DNA of 64,000 bases from NCBI RefSeq assembly GCF_000485595.1, contig NW_014577390.1, positions 121,072-185,071 on the forward strand, written 5' to 3'. Each line of letters opens with the position of its first letter. The first letter of the stretch is position 1. Shown here piece after piece: positions 36,801 to 51,800 of the stretch. This stretch comes from Priapulus caudatus (Eukaryota > Priapulida > Priapulimorpha > Priapulimorphida > Priapulidae). Made by a program: the position numbers and the translations under genes. Below the pieces are notes generated by a model. That model searched no databases and was not told the origin of the DNA. It was given only the letters and a program-made list of their open reading frames with translations.

Positions 36801-39800
36801 CTACTCTCCACATCATTCCCTCACACACCATTTTTACATGTTACACTTGTGTATCACACACTTCCCTGCTCACTGTTCATTATTGTTATGTCTTCCCTTG
36901 TATCTGTTGCTCTCTCCCTGACTGATCAGTGTTTGTCACAGTACTAATTTCCCTTAAACTGCCATTGTTATATACCCTGGTCCTCCTGTATGTATCACAC
37001 ACTCAACATTCCTTATTTTCTATATGTATCATGACCTCACAGTCTGTTCTTGTCACATGTATCCCTGTGTGTATCACACCTTTACAAACTGTCATTGTCA
37101 CATATACCTCTGTATGTGTCACATGTACCCTTTTGTGTGTGTGTGTCATATGTACTGCTGCATGTGTCACATGTACTCCTGTGCATGTCATATGTACTGC
37201 TGTATGTGTCACATGTACCCCTGTGTGTGTCATATGTACTGCTGTATGTGTCACATGTACTGCTGTATGTGTCACAGCCCCCACTCACAGTTCTGTCTGG
37301 GCTGCATGCGCTTGCACAGCTGCTTGCACAGCTGCATGAGACAGAGGCAAACCTCACCACAGTCACTGAGTCCAAGAACCACTACCTTGCCAACCAGCAC
37401 ATGTACGAGCAGGAGCTACAGTCACTCAAGGCTCAGCTGCAGGAGGAGGAGGCTGCAAGGAGGGCGGGGGAAGAACGCACTGCCCACGTTGGCCGCGAGC
37501 TTGAACTCGTGCGTAAACAGAAGGTAGATGACGACTCGTTTTGTGCTATAGCAGCTGGTGTGGGTACTCGGGCTGCCATGGCTATCCTGTGTCCGTGGTT
37601 ACTAGGTATCTATGGTTACCATGTATTAGAGGTTACCAGGTGTCAGCAGTTACTTTGTGTTCATTATTACTGGGTGTTTATGGTTACCAGGTGTTCATGG
37701 TTACATTGTGTCCATGCTTACCAGGTGTCCCGTGTTACTTTGTGTCCGTAGTTTACCAGGCATCCATGTTTACCTGTGTCTGTGTTACCAGGTGTCTGTG
37801 GTTATACCTTGTGTCCGTGGTGACTAGGTGTCTATGGTTACCCTTGTGTCCATGGTTACCAGGTGTCCATGGTTACCAGGTGTCCATGGTTACCTTGTGT
37901 CCGTGGTTTACGCGAGTTACGTTACACCCTTGGTTACCTTGTGTCTGTGGTTACCAGGCGTCCATGGTTACCAGGCGTCCATGGTTACCAGGCGTCCATG
38001 GTTACCTTGTGTCTGTGGTTGAATGTATACCTCTTCGATTCCCTTTAAAGGAACAGTAGCCTCTAGGTTCTAGGGTTATTTTCAAGCTAATTTAGGTTTA
38101 TAAAATTGCGGCTACATAAAAAGTTTCATGCGGTTCAATCACTATTAGAAATATTTTTAAAAAAAAATGTTTTGAAAACTAACGACTACCAGTTTGATAC
38201 AACGACGGTGGCGCACACTCAGAGCGCACGATATGAAGAAGTTGCGCATAACCATTTTTCCAGCCAAGGGCTTACAGACCGAGGGTATTCTTATTTATTC
38301 ATTTAAAAGCCAAAAGGATTGTAATATCTTATAAGAACACAATATTAGTTCAAAGTTATAATATGATAAATTTGCCTAAAACTGAATGATCCGTTCGGTT
38401 AAATAGCATTTAGGTATAAATATAATATTGCCTTATTGTGATAGCTGCCGCGCTCCGTCATTTACCTTGCAAAAAAAATGGCAAATACGGCAACTTTTCA
38501 GGGTGGCAGCACGGTCGCGGGTGTCATGGCCGTTCAAATTTTGTAGCGTTGATGTGTAAATAATAATTAATATCTGGTGACAAAATGACATGTGGGTATA
38601 GACGATTTGTTAACAGTAAAGTACATTTTTTGTATGCAGTAAAATCCTGAGGCTACTGTCCCTTTAACAAGCTCACCATGCACTTATATGTTTTTAGTTA
38701 TATGAATTTTAGTTTTTAATATGTTTTTGCTTTATATTCGAAATTTATTAAGGGCCCCCAAGTAATGAAGTTTCTTACTAGTTTTGTGGCGCTGCATGGT
38801 ATGAAGCTGAGGTCGGTTATATGTGACGGCAGTGCACAACTAAGACTGCTGTTTAGACTGTCGATTATGAATTGATTCTGACTGGCAGTGTTTTAGACTA
38901 ATTTTATACCTAGTATTCATTAATGTGTGTAAGAGTGCATTATCTCTGGCATTCATCGAGAACTATGTGATATTTACTGTGATGATGCACGGCGCCGGGA
39001 TAGGGGACGCTAGGTACTATGTGAGGCTCTGTGACATACGTGACGCATACCATGGCGTGTTACCATTACTGTGACTATGTTGCTGTGTACAGGCTGAGAC
39101 CATTATGAAGCTCTGGAGCATATGACTGGAGAAAATACCATGCTTTGTGACTATTACTGTGACATAATGCTGTGTTCCAGGTTGCAGACGCCATGATAAG
39201 CTCTGTGAAGGCTAGCAGAAACACACGCTCAGACCTTGAAGGCGGGCGCGCTGCAAGTGGAGAATAAAACCAGGTGAGCTGCTACAATGAGAGAGGCAAC
39301 AACTTCGCGACGGTCTTGTACGAACAGGAGAACTACATGCCGTGATCCTACAGCAACACTATCGAGGCAGCTGCAGGTAGACAGCGCCCTCTAGGTTTCA
39401 CAGCTGGCAACACTGTAGCGCACTCCTTAATGTTGCAGAGAGGGCGCCCCCATTTTACAGCTGCAAACTGTAGCACCCTCCTATGCTTCTCAAGTTGCAA
39501 CCGCAGTGCCATTCTTGTGTCGATAGCTTGCCAACTGCCCAGCGCCCTCTATGTTTTAGCGCTGCCAGCTGCAGCAGCCCTTTATGGTTCACGAGCTGCC
39601 ACTGCAGTGCCCTCCATGTTCACAGCTCCACTGCAGTGCCCTCTATGTTTCACAGGCTGCGCCACTGCAGTGCCCCTATGTTCACAGCTGCCACTTCAGC
39701 ACCCTCTATGTTTCACAGCTGCCACTTCAGCACCCTCTATGTTTCACAGCTGCCACTGCAGTGCCCTCTATGTTTCACAGCTGCCACTTCAGCACCCTCT

Positions 39801-42800
39801 ATGTTTCACAGCTGCCACTGCAGTGCCCTCTATGTTTCACAGCTGCCACTTCAATGTCCCCATCTGTTTTATAGCTGCCGGCGCAGTGCCTTCCGTATTT
39901 ACAGTTAGAGGCCATATTTCTATCCAACCAAACCAACTGTAAAGTTTTGCGGCCTACGTTGGTTTCGCCTTGTAACATTCTGCCACATGTTAGTGTGATG
40001 TACCATTCCATCATCATGTGGTGTTGTGTTCTGCTATACTTCAGTTCTTTGGTGTAATTTTGTCACTTATCACCTGTGTATTGTATGAATCGAAAGCATG
40101 TAATTAGTGTCATGCAACTTGTACTGTAGGATTTTGTCATATGTGAACTAAAAATGAACAGACAGTACTCCCCTATGTCATTATTTAGCAGTTAGTCATG
40201 CGATCATTCATTGTGTTACAGTCCAAGCTGATGGCACTAAAGCAGAAGTTTAAGGACCAGAAGTTGGAGCTAAACCAGTCATTTGACAGATCAGCACAAG
40301 AGTGGCAGGATCACAGGTAGGTTGCTCAAGTAATAAGCATCTTACATAAGAGCATAGTGGTGTGTGATAACATAATGTAACCAGAAGATAAGATCATACC
40401 AGCATAGGATAATATGATATAACCCTAAGATAACAGTTTAACAACATGTGATAAGATAATATAACCATAAGATAAGAGCATATCAGCGTATGATAAGATA
40501 TTATAACCATATAAGATAACCATACGATATCATAGCACAAGTTATAGCGATAAGATGCATATGAAAAGTTGCAAGGTAGAGATTAATGTACATTCACACC
40601 AGCTAAGATAAGATGCTTGGGATTACTGCAGGGATAGCGTGGTGCAGGAAAGGAGCAAGTTGGCGGCACAGGCACACCAGCTTTCCGTCGAACTGGAGGC
40701 AGCAAGAGAGCAGCTGGCGATGAGGAGCAGGGAATCCCTGCAGCAGCAGGAGAAGTTACTGGATGCCGAGGTGCAGCAGAGAGACACCGACACAAAGCTG
40801 CGCTGTACGCAGGAAGCGCTGCGCCTAGAAGTCAGCCTGCAAGCATCTCTCAACAGCAGGTGAAGCTCTACAAAGAAGGGCTTTGTCATCTGTGTCACTC
40901 ATTAACTAACTTTTTATTCAGCCACAGGTTGAATATTGACACTACTACACACCAGTACACAGCACAACACACTACTACACAGCACTACACACTACTACAC
41001 ACCATATCTTACACACAGTACACACCAGTACACCACCAAACACAGCACAACACACTTTTACTACCAGCACGACTACCACACCCCCAGTACACACCCAGTA
41101 CAAACAACACAGACACGAACACTACTTACACCACCAGTACACCCACCAGTACACACCAGTACACAACCACTAACAGGCCCAGTACACACCAAGGCAGTAC
41201 ACCAGCACAACACACTACTTACACCACCAGTACACCACCCAGTACACCACCAGGCTTACACAGCACAACCACCACTACTACACACCGAGGTACACACCAG
41301 TACCACACCAGTACACACCAGTGACACAGCACAAAAACACACTTAACTACACGACCAGTACAGCACCAGTACCACCAGTACACAACCAGTACACACCACT
41401 ACACACCAGTTACAAACACCCAGGTTAAAAAAAAAAAGAAAACCCGCCCCAAACAACACTACACACTACTACATCACCAGTACACCACCAGATGACACAC
41501 CAAGTACACAGCACAAACACACTACTAACACCACCAGTACCACACAGTACACACCGAGTACACACCCAGTACACAGCACAAGCACACTGTACTACACACC
41601 ACGCTAACACAAACAGTAACACACCAGTACACCACCAGTGACACAACACTACACACCAGTACACAACCAGTTACACAGCACACACACACTAGCAGCACAG
41701 CACAGAACACACTACTACACACCACTACACCCAGTACCACCAGTACACAGCACAACACACTACTACACACCACTACACACCAGTACACACCAGTACAACA
41801 AAGACACTTACACCATAAGCATACACCACCAGTTTACACACCGAGTAACACAGCCAGTACACTAGCACCAACACAACCTACTACGACATCAGTACACACC
41901 AGATACACACTAGTTACACGAGCCACATACAACGACTACTACACACCAGCTACCACACCAGTACACACCACTACACGACCGAGTAAAAAAAGAGCACACC
42001 AGTACACCAAGGCACCCAACACATACTACACAAACACAGACAGCACTACTACACACCAGTACAGCACCACGTTACACAGCACAACCAGGCCACTACTACA
42101 CACCAGTATTACACCAGCATACCACATCAACACAACACGCTACTACCACACCAGTGACACACCAGTACAACACCACTACAGCACCCAGTTTACACACCAG
42201 TAGCACACCCAGTACACAACCAGGTACAACGCAGCCGCAGCAACACACTACCACCTGACGATCATCAGAGTACATGTCAATGAACCCACGGACCAGCCTA
42301 CACAGCTACTACACGCACCACTACACATTAGTACACTTACGCGACACCACACTAGCTTACATCACCCACTACCCAACACTCTTGACAACACCACCTCACA
42401 GGCACCTCACACGCACCCTACACACCAGTAGGGCTATCAGTCACTACAGCACCACTACACACCACATCCAAGCCGTGCCACTACAACCATGCCTACCTGC
42501 CACACGACACACGCGGCCATACGCATGTGCGGCTGTTGGGCCAATTCTCGCGACCTCACACCAACATGCCATATCATAGGATACCAGTAGCCACATCATG
42601 TCCCCTAACCTGGTAATTGACTACCTGTTCTGTCGATCTAACATGTTCATCTCTATGACTGTACGTCAACGCTGTCTTCAGTATGCCTGAGTGGCAACTG
42701 GGACGGTGCCTTTACACTAACTGGAATACTCTCCTCTCAGGATGTTCAGGGAGTTGGGAAAGCGAGTGCGTAGATAAAGGACAGGTGCGATGCTAAACAA

Positions 42801-45800
42801 ACAGAGACAGAATCGATAGGCATTTCCTCCACCGTTTTCTCCAACTAAGTGTACAAAAATGCAGCAGTAATTTTACCTTCTCTGCGTTCATCTTCCTGCG
42901 TGCTGACTCCTTCTCTCTCCGTCTCTTCCCCTTCCTCTTCCCCCCCTGCTGCCCTCTCATTGTTCTTGCTCTGCTCCGCTCCTCTCTGAACTCCTCCCCG
43001 TCCCTTCCTCTCTCCCTTTCTCACATTCATAAACACGCATGCCACCTGGATTGTACCTGTGCATGATGATGCAACATGTGTGCTGTGTCGTGCCGCACAC
43101 ACACTTAAACCCTCGCCTCAAGAATTAATCTTTTAATCACTTTTTAAATCACTTTTTTCAAATCGACTTAATCTGCTTTCCCTTATTTTTGCGAAGTTCA
43201 CCTGTCTATTTTTTATTAAGCTGAATTCTTTCAATCAATTTTTTCAAATTCAATCTTTTTAATCACCCTCGTAATCTTTTTCCTCTCGCTGGGCAGGACG
43301 GTACCCGGTAGTTAGGCCTGCTTCAGGGGTGAGGAGAGGCTGCAGAAAGCAGTATGGAGTCACATATCAGGCAGCCTTACTGGCCTGGCTCGGGCACCGA
43401 TCAAACACTGCCTTTACAGCATACACGCCCCTATCGAGACCTTAGAAAAGGTACAGCGCCCCTCACCATTCCACAGGGCTAGTCAGTTCGCGTTTTAAAC
43501 TAAGGAGCGGACGTATATCGAAACCGAGGCGGGTACGCAATGGTCCTTGGTCATGATGGAGGTTGTGGAGTAGCATTGTAGTCAGGCTAAAAGCTGGGCG
43601 AATTTGCTACCGGGACTACCCAAGACTTTGTTTGTGAGAATGGGCGCGCGAATTGTGGATGTCAACGATGTAGGAATTATAAGCCAGATTGGCCAACTCC
43701 GATGGTTGGCGAAAACGTAGATTAACGATCTTCTAGAGTCTATTCCCATTAAGCTTACTAGATTAGATCTGTAATTTCCGTCGGATTCATTGTGAGTCTA
43801 TTACGCCTCCCTATGAGCGACTCGCGGGCGAGCTATTTGCGGCGCCAACGCTATTATGGGCTGTGGGCATAGGCGGATTGGAGATATATTGCTGGATGAG
43901 TTTATAAGGGGCGCCGAGCCTATGCCGGCATCGGTGTTTCTGGATTAGTTGGGAAGTTGTTCAATTCAGTCGCGGCCCCAATACAAAGTTGGTAGTGTTT
44001 AAAAGACCCAGCTTTTAGATATTACGTTAAATGACTGCATTGTTGCTTATACAGCCACCGCAGTACATCATTGACGGGAGCATAGTCGTTTACCTGTCTA
44101 TAGAGACCATTTCATCAATAGTAACAATTAAATTTCTAAGTAAGTAACCAATTTATATATTTTGTTAAAGCATTTTTATCCATGGGCGAGCGCCCCCGAG
44201 GTTGGTTGACAAATGCATCTCGCGTTTTCAATAATTTTATTGCTTTATACTCCTAGTCGTGAGTTGGTAGGGACATGGCAGAGATCAGCTCGAGCTCAGG
44301 TTGTAGGCCTCACCTGGTTAGTCATAGTAATTACGCAGAATCAATGTTCGGACTTGACTGCGGCTGGTTTTTTAATCCGATAATGCCCGTGAGGCATGCC
44401 TGCCGCCTTACTGGTCGTTCTTCAAGATAATTGTGAATGTTATTCGACAGGGCCCAGGCGGCACCGCAGCGGCCCGCAAGCGCGCCGGCGCCGTCGTTCA
44501 CAGGTGATAGAAGCGCTTGCCGATCTCAGCCCTAACCGTGGNNNNNNNNNNNNNNNNNNNNNNNNNTCAATGTTTGAGAAGATAAACATTTTTTATAGGA
44601 ACAACAATGTTAAATGTGATCTGTGAACGCTCATTGGTTATTTAAACGATGTAAATTCTTTTGTAATTTAAATAATTGCAGTTATTCAGTGCGCCCAAGT
44701 TCCAACACCATCTACCTGTTTTCCCGTAATTCTTTATTGCGATTTCATTCAATATGCCTCATAACTCTTTCAAAAAATAATTTAACTGTTAGACTTTTAT
44801 ATGCAGGAAACTTGAAACAGTTTATGACGGATAAATGCAACCATTTGCAGGTACTGCTAACAACACAAATCAAATAAATTCCAATAGTTCGTCAGGGCTT
44901 GAAAATGAGGGACATAGGCGTAGTAAGGAAAGGGGGGGCGGGCAACGAAGGAGGCATGACCCCCTCTTGAGTCGGAGAGCTACAAATTAAGAGAGAAGGG
45001 CCCTGAATGGATTGGCGGTTTCTTTACCCTATTACCTACACCTAATAATGGAAAGATGAAATGCGCAAAAATGCCATTTTGATGCACATAGTCTTCAAAA
45101 ATTACCCTCACTGTGGAGGCGGAACACCCTCGCCACGTTGAGAACATTGCTTCATCGCTGTCTTTGTCGCTTAACTTTTCTTCCCTCCCTGAAAAACAGC
45201 TTGGCTGCGTGTAAAGCATTTTCACTGGTCTAGCTAAGGTTCCACCACGACTGGTCGTGTGTAACCTCAGAGCGCTTCCGCGCCAGCAGCCAGGGGCCCA
45301 TCGTCCCACGTTGATCGTGATCGAGGCAGGAACAAAATAAATAAAAGCGAGAGGGGGGGTTATTAAGGGAGTTAGCATATCCCACTCTCATATAAGTTTA
45401 CCCCTAATACTGAATTTTAGTGGTGCAGAAAAATGCCAAAAAAAATCAATTTTGTTATAAAAGCACACCCCAAACAAAGTTTTAATAAATCCATAATTGA
45501 TCATGCACGAATTTTTCAAAAATCTCGCCCTACGTGGGATGGGGGGATACCCCCCCACACCCTACCCCCTCGTCGGCTGCGCTCCCTGCGCCTTGCGCCC
45601 CCCTGTTTCAATTGCTGGCCTACGCCACTGGTTATACTGCCATGTGGTGCAAACGCTGAGAAGAGTGGGCACATGTCTCAGCGAGAATAATGCTACATCA
45701 TTATACAAAGGCCTTTATAGTTATATGCATGGTGCGTGCAACGTGAGAAGAGTTGGCACATGTTCTTCAGCCGAAGTTAATTGGCAACATTCATATACAA

Positions 45801-48800
45801 GGCCTTTATAGTTTATACTGGCATGTGGATGCAACGCTGAGAAGAGTTGGGCCAACACATGTCTCACCCGAGACATAATTGGCTTAATTATTATACAATC
45901 GGCTCTTATAGTTGATACTGCAGGTGCGTGCAACGCTGAGATAACGAGTTGGCACATGTCTCACCGAGAATAATGGCTACATCATATATACAAGGCCTGT
46001 ATAGTTAAATAAAGTGGATTGACAAACAGCTGGAAGAGTTGCGCACGGGCTCAGCGAGAATAATTGAACATTTGCTTCAAATGTTTTGTATTTTAGACGA
46101 GAACATAGGTATTTCATGTCGTGTGCAACGCTGAGAAGAGGTGCACATGTCTCAGCGAGACATAATTGGTACCATCATTATACAAGGCCTTTATAGTTTA
46201 TACTCCATGTCTGATGTGGTGCAACGCTGAGAAGAGTTGGCACATGTCTTCAGCTCGAGATAATTGGTACATAATTATATCAAGGGCCTTTATATTACTA
46301 TACTCGCATGTCGTGTGCAACGCTGAGAAGGAGTGCGCACGTCTCAGAGCCGAGAATAATACATTTGCTTCAAAAAAAATTTTGTTTTTTTTTGTATTTA
46401 GCACGAGAACTATATATTTTATGTCGTGGAAGTGCGAACGCTGAGAAGAGTTGGCAGCTCTCTCAACGCGAGAATATGGCCTGGCATCATTTATCAAGCC
46501 TTTATAGTTTATACTCATTGTGGGTGGCAACGCTGAGAAGAGTTGAGCACTGTCTCACGAGAGAATTGGCACACCGATTATACTCAAGGCCTTTATGTTT
46601 ATAGTGCATGTGGTGCAACGCTGAGAACGAGTTGACGCAGTTCAGCCCGAAATAATTACATTTTGTTCCAAAAATGTATTGTGATTTTAGAACGGAGACG
46701 ACTATATTCATTTTCATGTCAGTGGTGCAACGCTGAGAGAGGGCGCACCATAGTCTTCAGCCGAGAATAATTGGACTACATTAATTGAGTACAAGGATTT
46801 ATAGTTTATGCTGCATGTGGTGCAACCGCTGCACAAGAGTGGGCGCACATGCTCTGAGCTCGGAAAAATTGGCTACATCATATATAACAAGGGGGGGCGC
46901 TGTATAGTTTAACTTGTATGTGGGTGCAACGCTGAGAAGAGTTGGCGCACGTCTCGAGCCGTGAGAGATAATTGGACATTTGCTTCGATGTTTGTATTTT
47001 AGACGAGAACTCTATATTATTTCATGCGTGGTGCAACGCTAGAGAAGCAGTTGGCACATGTCTAGCCGAGAAATAATTTTGCTGACATTCATGATACAAG
47101 CGCCTTTATAGTTTATACTGCATGTGGTGCAACGCTTGAGATAGATATTGGCACATGTCTCAAGCGCAGATAATTGGCTACTCATTAGACACAAGGCCTT
47201 ATAAGTTTATAGTGACAAGGTGGTGCAAGCTGAAGAGTTGACGCACGTCTTCAGCGGAATAAGTACCATTTGCCTCAAAATGCTTGTATTTAGGACGAGA
47301 ACTATATTATATTCATGTCGTGGTGTCAACCTGAGAAGACGGTGGCATATGTCTCAGCCGTAGAATAATGGACTCACAATCAATTACAAGGCTTTTAGTT
47401 ATATACGGCATGGGCTGGCAACAGCTGAGAAGGAATTGGCACATGTCTCAGCGAGCATAATTGAGCATACATCTAATATACAAGGCCTTTATGTTTACTA
47501 GTGCATGTGGTGCAACGCTGAGAAGAGTGACGCACGTCTCAGCCGAGAATAATTAATGTTGGCTCAAAAGTTTGTATTTTAGACGAAACTATCATATTCA
47601 TGTCGTGGGCAACGCTGGAGAGTTGGCATATGGTCTCAGCGAGAAAATTGGCTACATCATTATACAAGGCCTTTTAGTTTATACTGCTGTGGATGCAAAC
47701 GCTGCATGAGAAGAGGTTGGACATGTCTCAGCCGAGAGTAATTGGCTACTCATTATTACAAGGCCTTTTATAGTTTTAATGCATGTGGTGCAACCGCTGA
47801 GAAGTTGCACAGTCTCAGCGAGAATTAATTGGCTACATCATTATAAAAGGCCTTTATAGTTTATACTGATGTTGTGCAACCTGAGAGAGTTGGCGGCACG
47901 TCTCATGCCGAGAATAATTACATTATTTGCTTCAAATGTGTGCAATTTTAGAGGAGAACTATATTATGTCATGGCGTGGTGCAACGCTGATAAGAGTTTG
48001 GCACTATGTCTCTGCACAAATATATATGGCACTCACCAATCATTATTAACAAGGCCTTATAGTTTATTACATGCATGTGGTGCAACGCTGAGAAGGTTGG
48101 CACATGGTCTCAGCCGAGATAGTAATTGGCTACATTATTATACAAGGCCTTTTATAGTTTGTACTGCAATGTGGTGGCAGATCGCTGAGAAGAGCTTGGC
48201 CACAGTCTCAGCGAGAATAATTGGCTACATTACTTATACAAGGCTTTTATAGTTTAATACTGCATGTGGTTGATGCAGACGCTGAGAGAGTTTGGCAATG
48301 TCTCACGCCAGAATAACTTGGTAATCCTGTATACAAGTGCTTTATTAGCTTTATACTGCATGTGGTGCAACGCTGAGAAGAGTTGGCACATGTCCAGCGA
48401 GAATAATTGGCTAATCATTATACAAGGCCTTTATAGTTATACTGCATGAGGTGCAACGCTGAGACAGAGTTGGCGCACGTCTCAAGAGCCGATAATACAT
48501 TACATTTTGCTTCAAAATGTTTGTATTGGTAGACGAGAACTATATATATATACATTGTCGTGAGTGTCAACGCTGAGAAGAGGTGGCACATGTCTCAGCC
48601 GAGAATAATTACATTTGCTTCAAAAATGTTTGATTTTAGACGAGAACTATAGTTAGTCATGTCGTGGTGCAACGCTGAGAAGAGTTGGCACATTGTCTCA
48701 GCCGAAATAATATGGCCCTACATCATCTATAACAAGGTTATAGTTTATACTTGCATGTGGTGCAAACTGCCGAGAAGAAGTATGGCACATGGTATCAGCG

Positions 48801-51800
48801 AGAAATATTTGGCCTACATATTATAACAAGGTATGTTATACTTGCATGTGCGTGGCAACGCTTGAGATAGATAGATGGGCCACAATTAGTCTTTCAGCTA
48901 GAATAAATTGGCTCACATACATTAGACAAGGCTTTTGCTAGTTTGATTTTCACTGTATGTGGTGCATATCGCTTGAGAAGATTGGTCGCAACGCCAGCCT
49001 AGAGAATGAGATTTACATTTGCTCATAATGTTATAGTTTAATTTTTTAGACGAGAACTATATTATTTCAGTCGTTGGTGCAACGCTGTAGGATAGAGATG
49101 GCAGCATGTTCTCAGCGAGTTAATAATGGCTACGTCAATATACAAGGCCTTTAAATAGTTCTATACGTGACATGTGGCTGCCAACGCTTGGAAAGAGTTG
49201 GCGCACCGTCTCAGCGAGAATAATTTACAGTTTGCTTCACTAAAATGTTTGTATTTTAACGACGAAGACTATATTAATTTGCATGTGTGGTGACTAACGC
49301 TAGAGAGATGTTGCACATGTCTCAGCGAGAATAATTGGTACATCATTATACAAAGGCCTTTTATAGTTTAGACTACGCATGTGGTGCAACGCGAAAAGAG
49401 TTGGCACATGTCTCAGCGAGATACATGGTTGCTATCATTATTATATACTAGCTCTTTATAGTTTATACTGGCATGTGGTTCGCAACGCTTGAGGATCAGA
49501 GTTGGGCGACATGTGTCTCAGGCCGAGAATAATTGATAACATCATTATACAAGTGCCTTTATAGTGTATACTGCATGTGGTGCAACGCTGAGAAGAGTTG
49601 GCATACATCGAGAATACATTGGCCTACATCATTATACAAGGCTTTATAGCTTTATCACTGTCTATGGGGGAAACGCTGAGAAGTAGTTGCGCGCACGTCT
49701 CAGCCGAGAATAATTACATTTGCTTCAAATGTTTGTATTTAGTACGAGAACCTATTACTTATCTTCATGTCGATGGTGCAATTCGCTGAAGAAGAGTTGG
49801 CATTCATTGTTCTCAGTCCGAGCAATAATGGGCTACATTCGCATTTATACAAGGCCTTTATATGTTATATGACTGCATTGTGCCGAACAGTGCTAGAGAA
49901 GAGTTTGGCAAGTCTCAGCGAGGAATAATGGCCTACATTGACGTTATACATGGCCTTTATGGAGCTTAGACTGATGGTGGTTGCAAACGCTTGAGAAAGA
50001 GTTTGGCACAATATGTCTTCATCGCTCGAGAATAATGGCTACATCATTAATATATATATATATACTGCATGTGGTTGCAACGCCTGAGAAAGAGTTGGCA
50101 CATGTCTCAGCCGAGAAAATTGGCTACTCTCAAGCCTTATAGTTTATATGACTGCATGTGGTGCAACGCTGAGAAGAAGAGTGGACGCACGTCTCAGCCG
50201 AGAATATTTACATTTTGCATTCAAAATAGTTTTGTATTTTTAGGACGAAAACTATATATGTGTCATGTCGTGGGTGCACGCTGGAAAGATCTGTGGCACA
50301 TGTCTCAGCGTAGAATAATTGGCACATCAATTATAGCAGGCCGTTATAGTCGATACTGAGCAGTGTGTCAACGCTGAGAGATGTTGGTCACATGTCTCAG
50401 CCGAGAATAATGTGGCTACATTATATACATAAGCTTTAGGAGTTACGACTGTATGTGGTGCACGCTGAGAAGGTATGGCCTACTGATTCATCAGGCATGA
50501 GATTAATATGGTAGCATCATTTTATTTTACAGGCAGCTCGTATAGGTTTATACTGCATTGGTGCACGCTGAAAAGGATGTTTGTGGAGCATGTACTCAGC
50601 GATGAATAATTGGCAATACATCATTTATTACAATGGCATTAGATAGTTTATTGTACACATTGTGGTGTCATACGTGAAAGAGTTGGCGGTGCGGCACGTC
50701 TCAGCAGAATTACATATCATTTTGCTCAAAGAAATGTTTGCATTTTATGACGAATTACTATATTATTTCATGTCGTGGTGCTGGCAACGCTGAGAAGAGT
50801 TGGCCACGTCTCAGCGAAAGAGATACATTTGCTTCAAAATGTTGTATCTTTAGACGAGAACTATGATTTATTTATATCTCGTGGTTGAACCACTGAGAGG
50901 AGTTTGGCGCTCGGCTCAGCAGAGTAATAACATAACCCACATGCCGCACATGCCGGCCGCAGATGCGCGTGCTCAGATATGCGGTTGGTCCACACGGTGA
51001 CAAAAATCAAGAATGCACATTTGACTTACAGTCATTTTATGGTCACCGATAAACGACCAATGTGGATAGCGAAGGTAATTATATGCCCGCAATATAATCA
51101 CGAATCCAATGCAAGTCAAAGGAATTATGTCAACCATAAAGATTTTCACGGTCCTCCGTTTTTGACACTTCCCGTCCACAAAAACTCAAAGGAATTATGT
51201 CCACGATAAAATAACTTTCGTCCCCTGTTTTACACTCCGTCCTCGCGTTTTACAATTGCTATTAATGTATTTGCACTGGTATCCGGCCTTCACAGCTCTG
51301 CTACACAATGTACACTCGCTCTGCGACGACAGTTTCTCAGGCACGCGAACCAGTCTAGCCAGACGTGAAATACTTCAGCGGGCGCAGGCCATAGCATCAT
51401 TTGCAATGCTTACATAGATGCCATATCATTGTATCAAGCAAACCAGACAATGCGTCAGACGCGTGCAAATACGTCGCGACGGAAGTCTATATATGAATGT
51501 GTGGAACTCATAATTCTTTCATTTAATTTGGCTGCATGTTACTATCCGTGCATTATAAATCCTCGCCTCGCCATTGGTCGATTCTATCTGTACCATAAAT
51601 TATGATTTATGCGCTGACCATAAATTATGTAGTTCATTTGTGTACTTTCTTGATTTTTTTGTCCACCGTGGCTTAACCTATACTCGCCGTGCATGCAGGA
51701 CGTTCGGCTGTACATGCAGTGTACGTTCAGCTTATGACGTCAGTACCTCGGTCAGAGGTGCGGTCTGCATCCATTACATTTGTTACCAATCTGGCGCTAA

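Larger units (their letters stand above)
37795..44455. other. duplicated block, copy 1
   Basis: Collinear with 53947-60007: the same introns, repeats, MITEs and exons in the same order. It is about 600 bp longer than copy 2 owing to scattered insertions. It is clean around 40.2-40.9 kb and increasingly noisy after 41.3 kb toward the N gap. Similarity stops at about 44455 (after GACAGGG). Confidence 0.93.

Noticed and set aside
36929-37339. Cys-rich 136-codon frame resembling a small secreted protein
   Set aside because: The cysteines come from the TGTGTCACATGTACTGC minisatellite. The frame runs across the intron-exon border in a different frame from the real exon.
39181-39376. Exon duplication as an evolved internal gene duplication
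   Set aside because: The whole intron-exon block is collinear with the other copy and differs mainly by indels. The neighbouring N gap and noise make an assembly artefact the simpler explanation.
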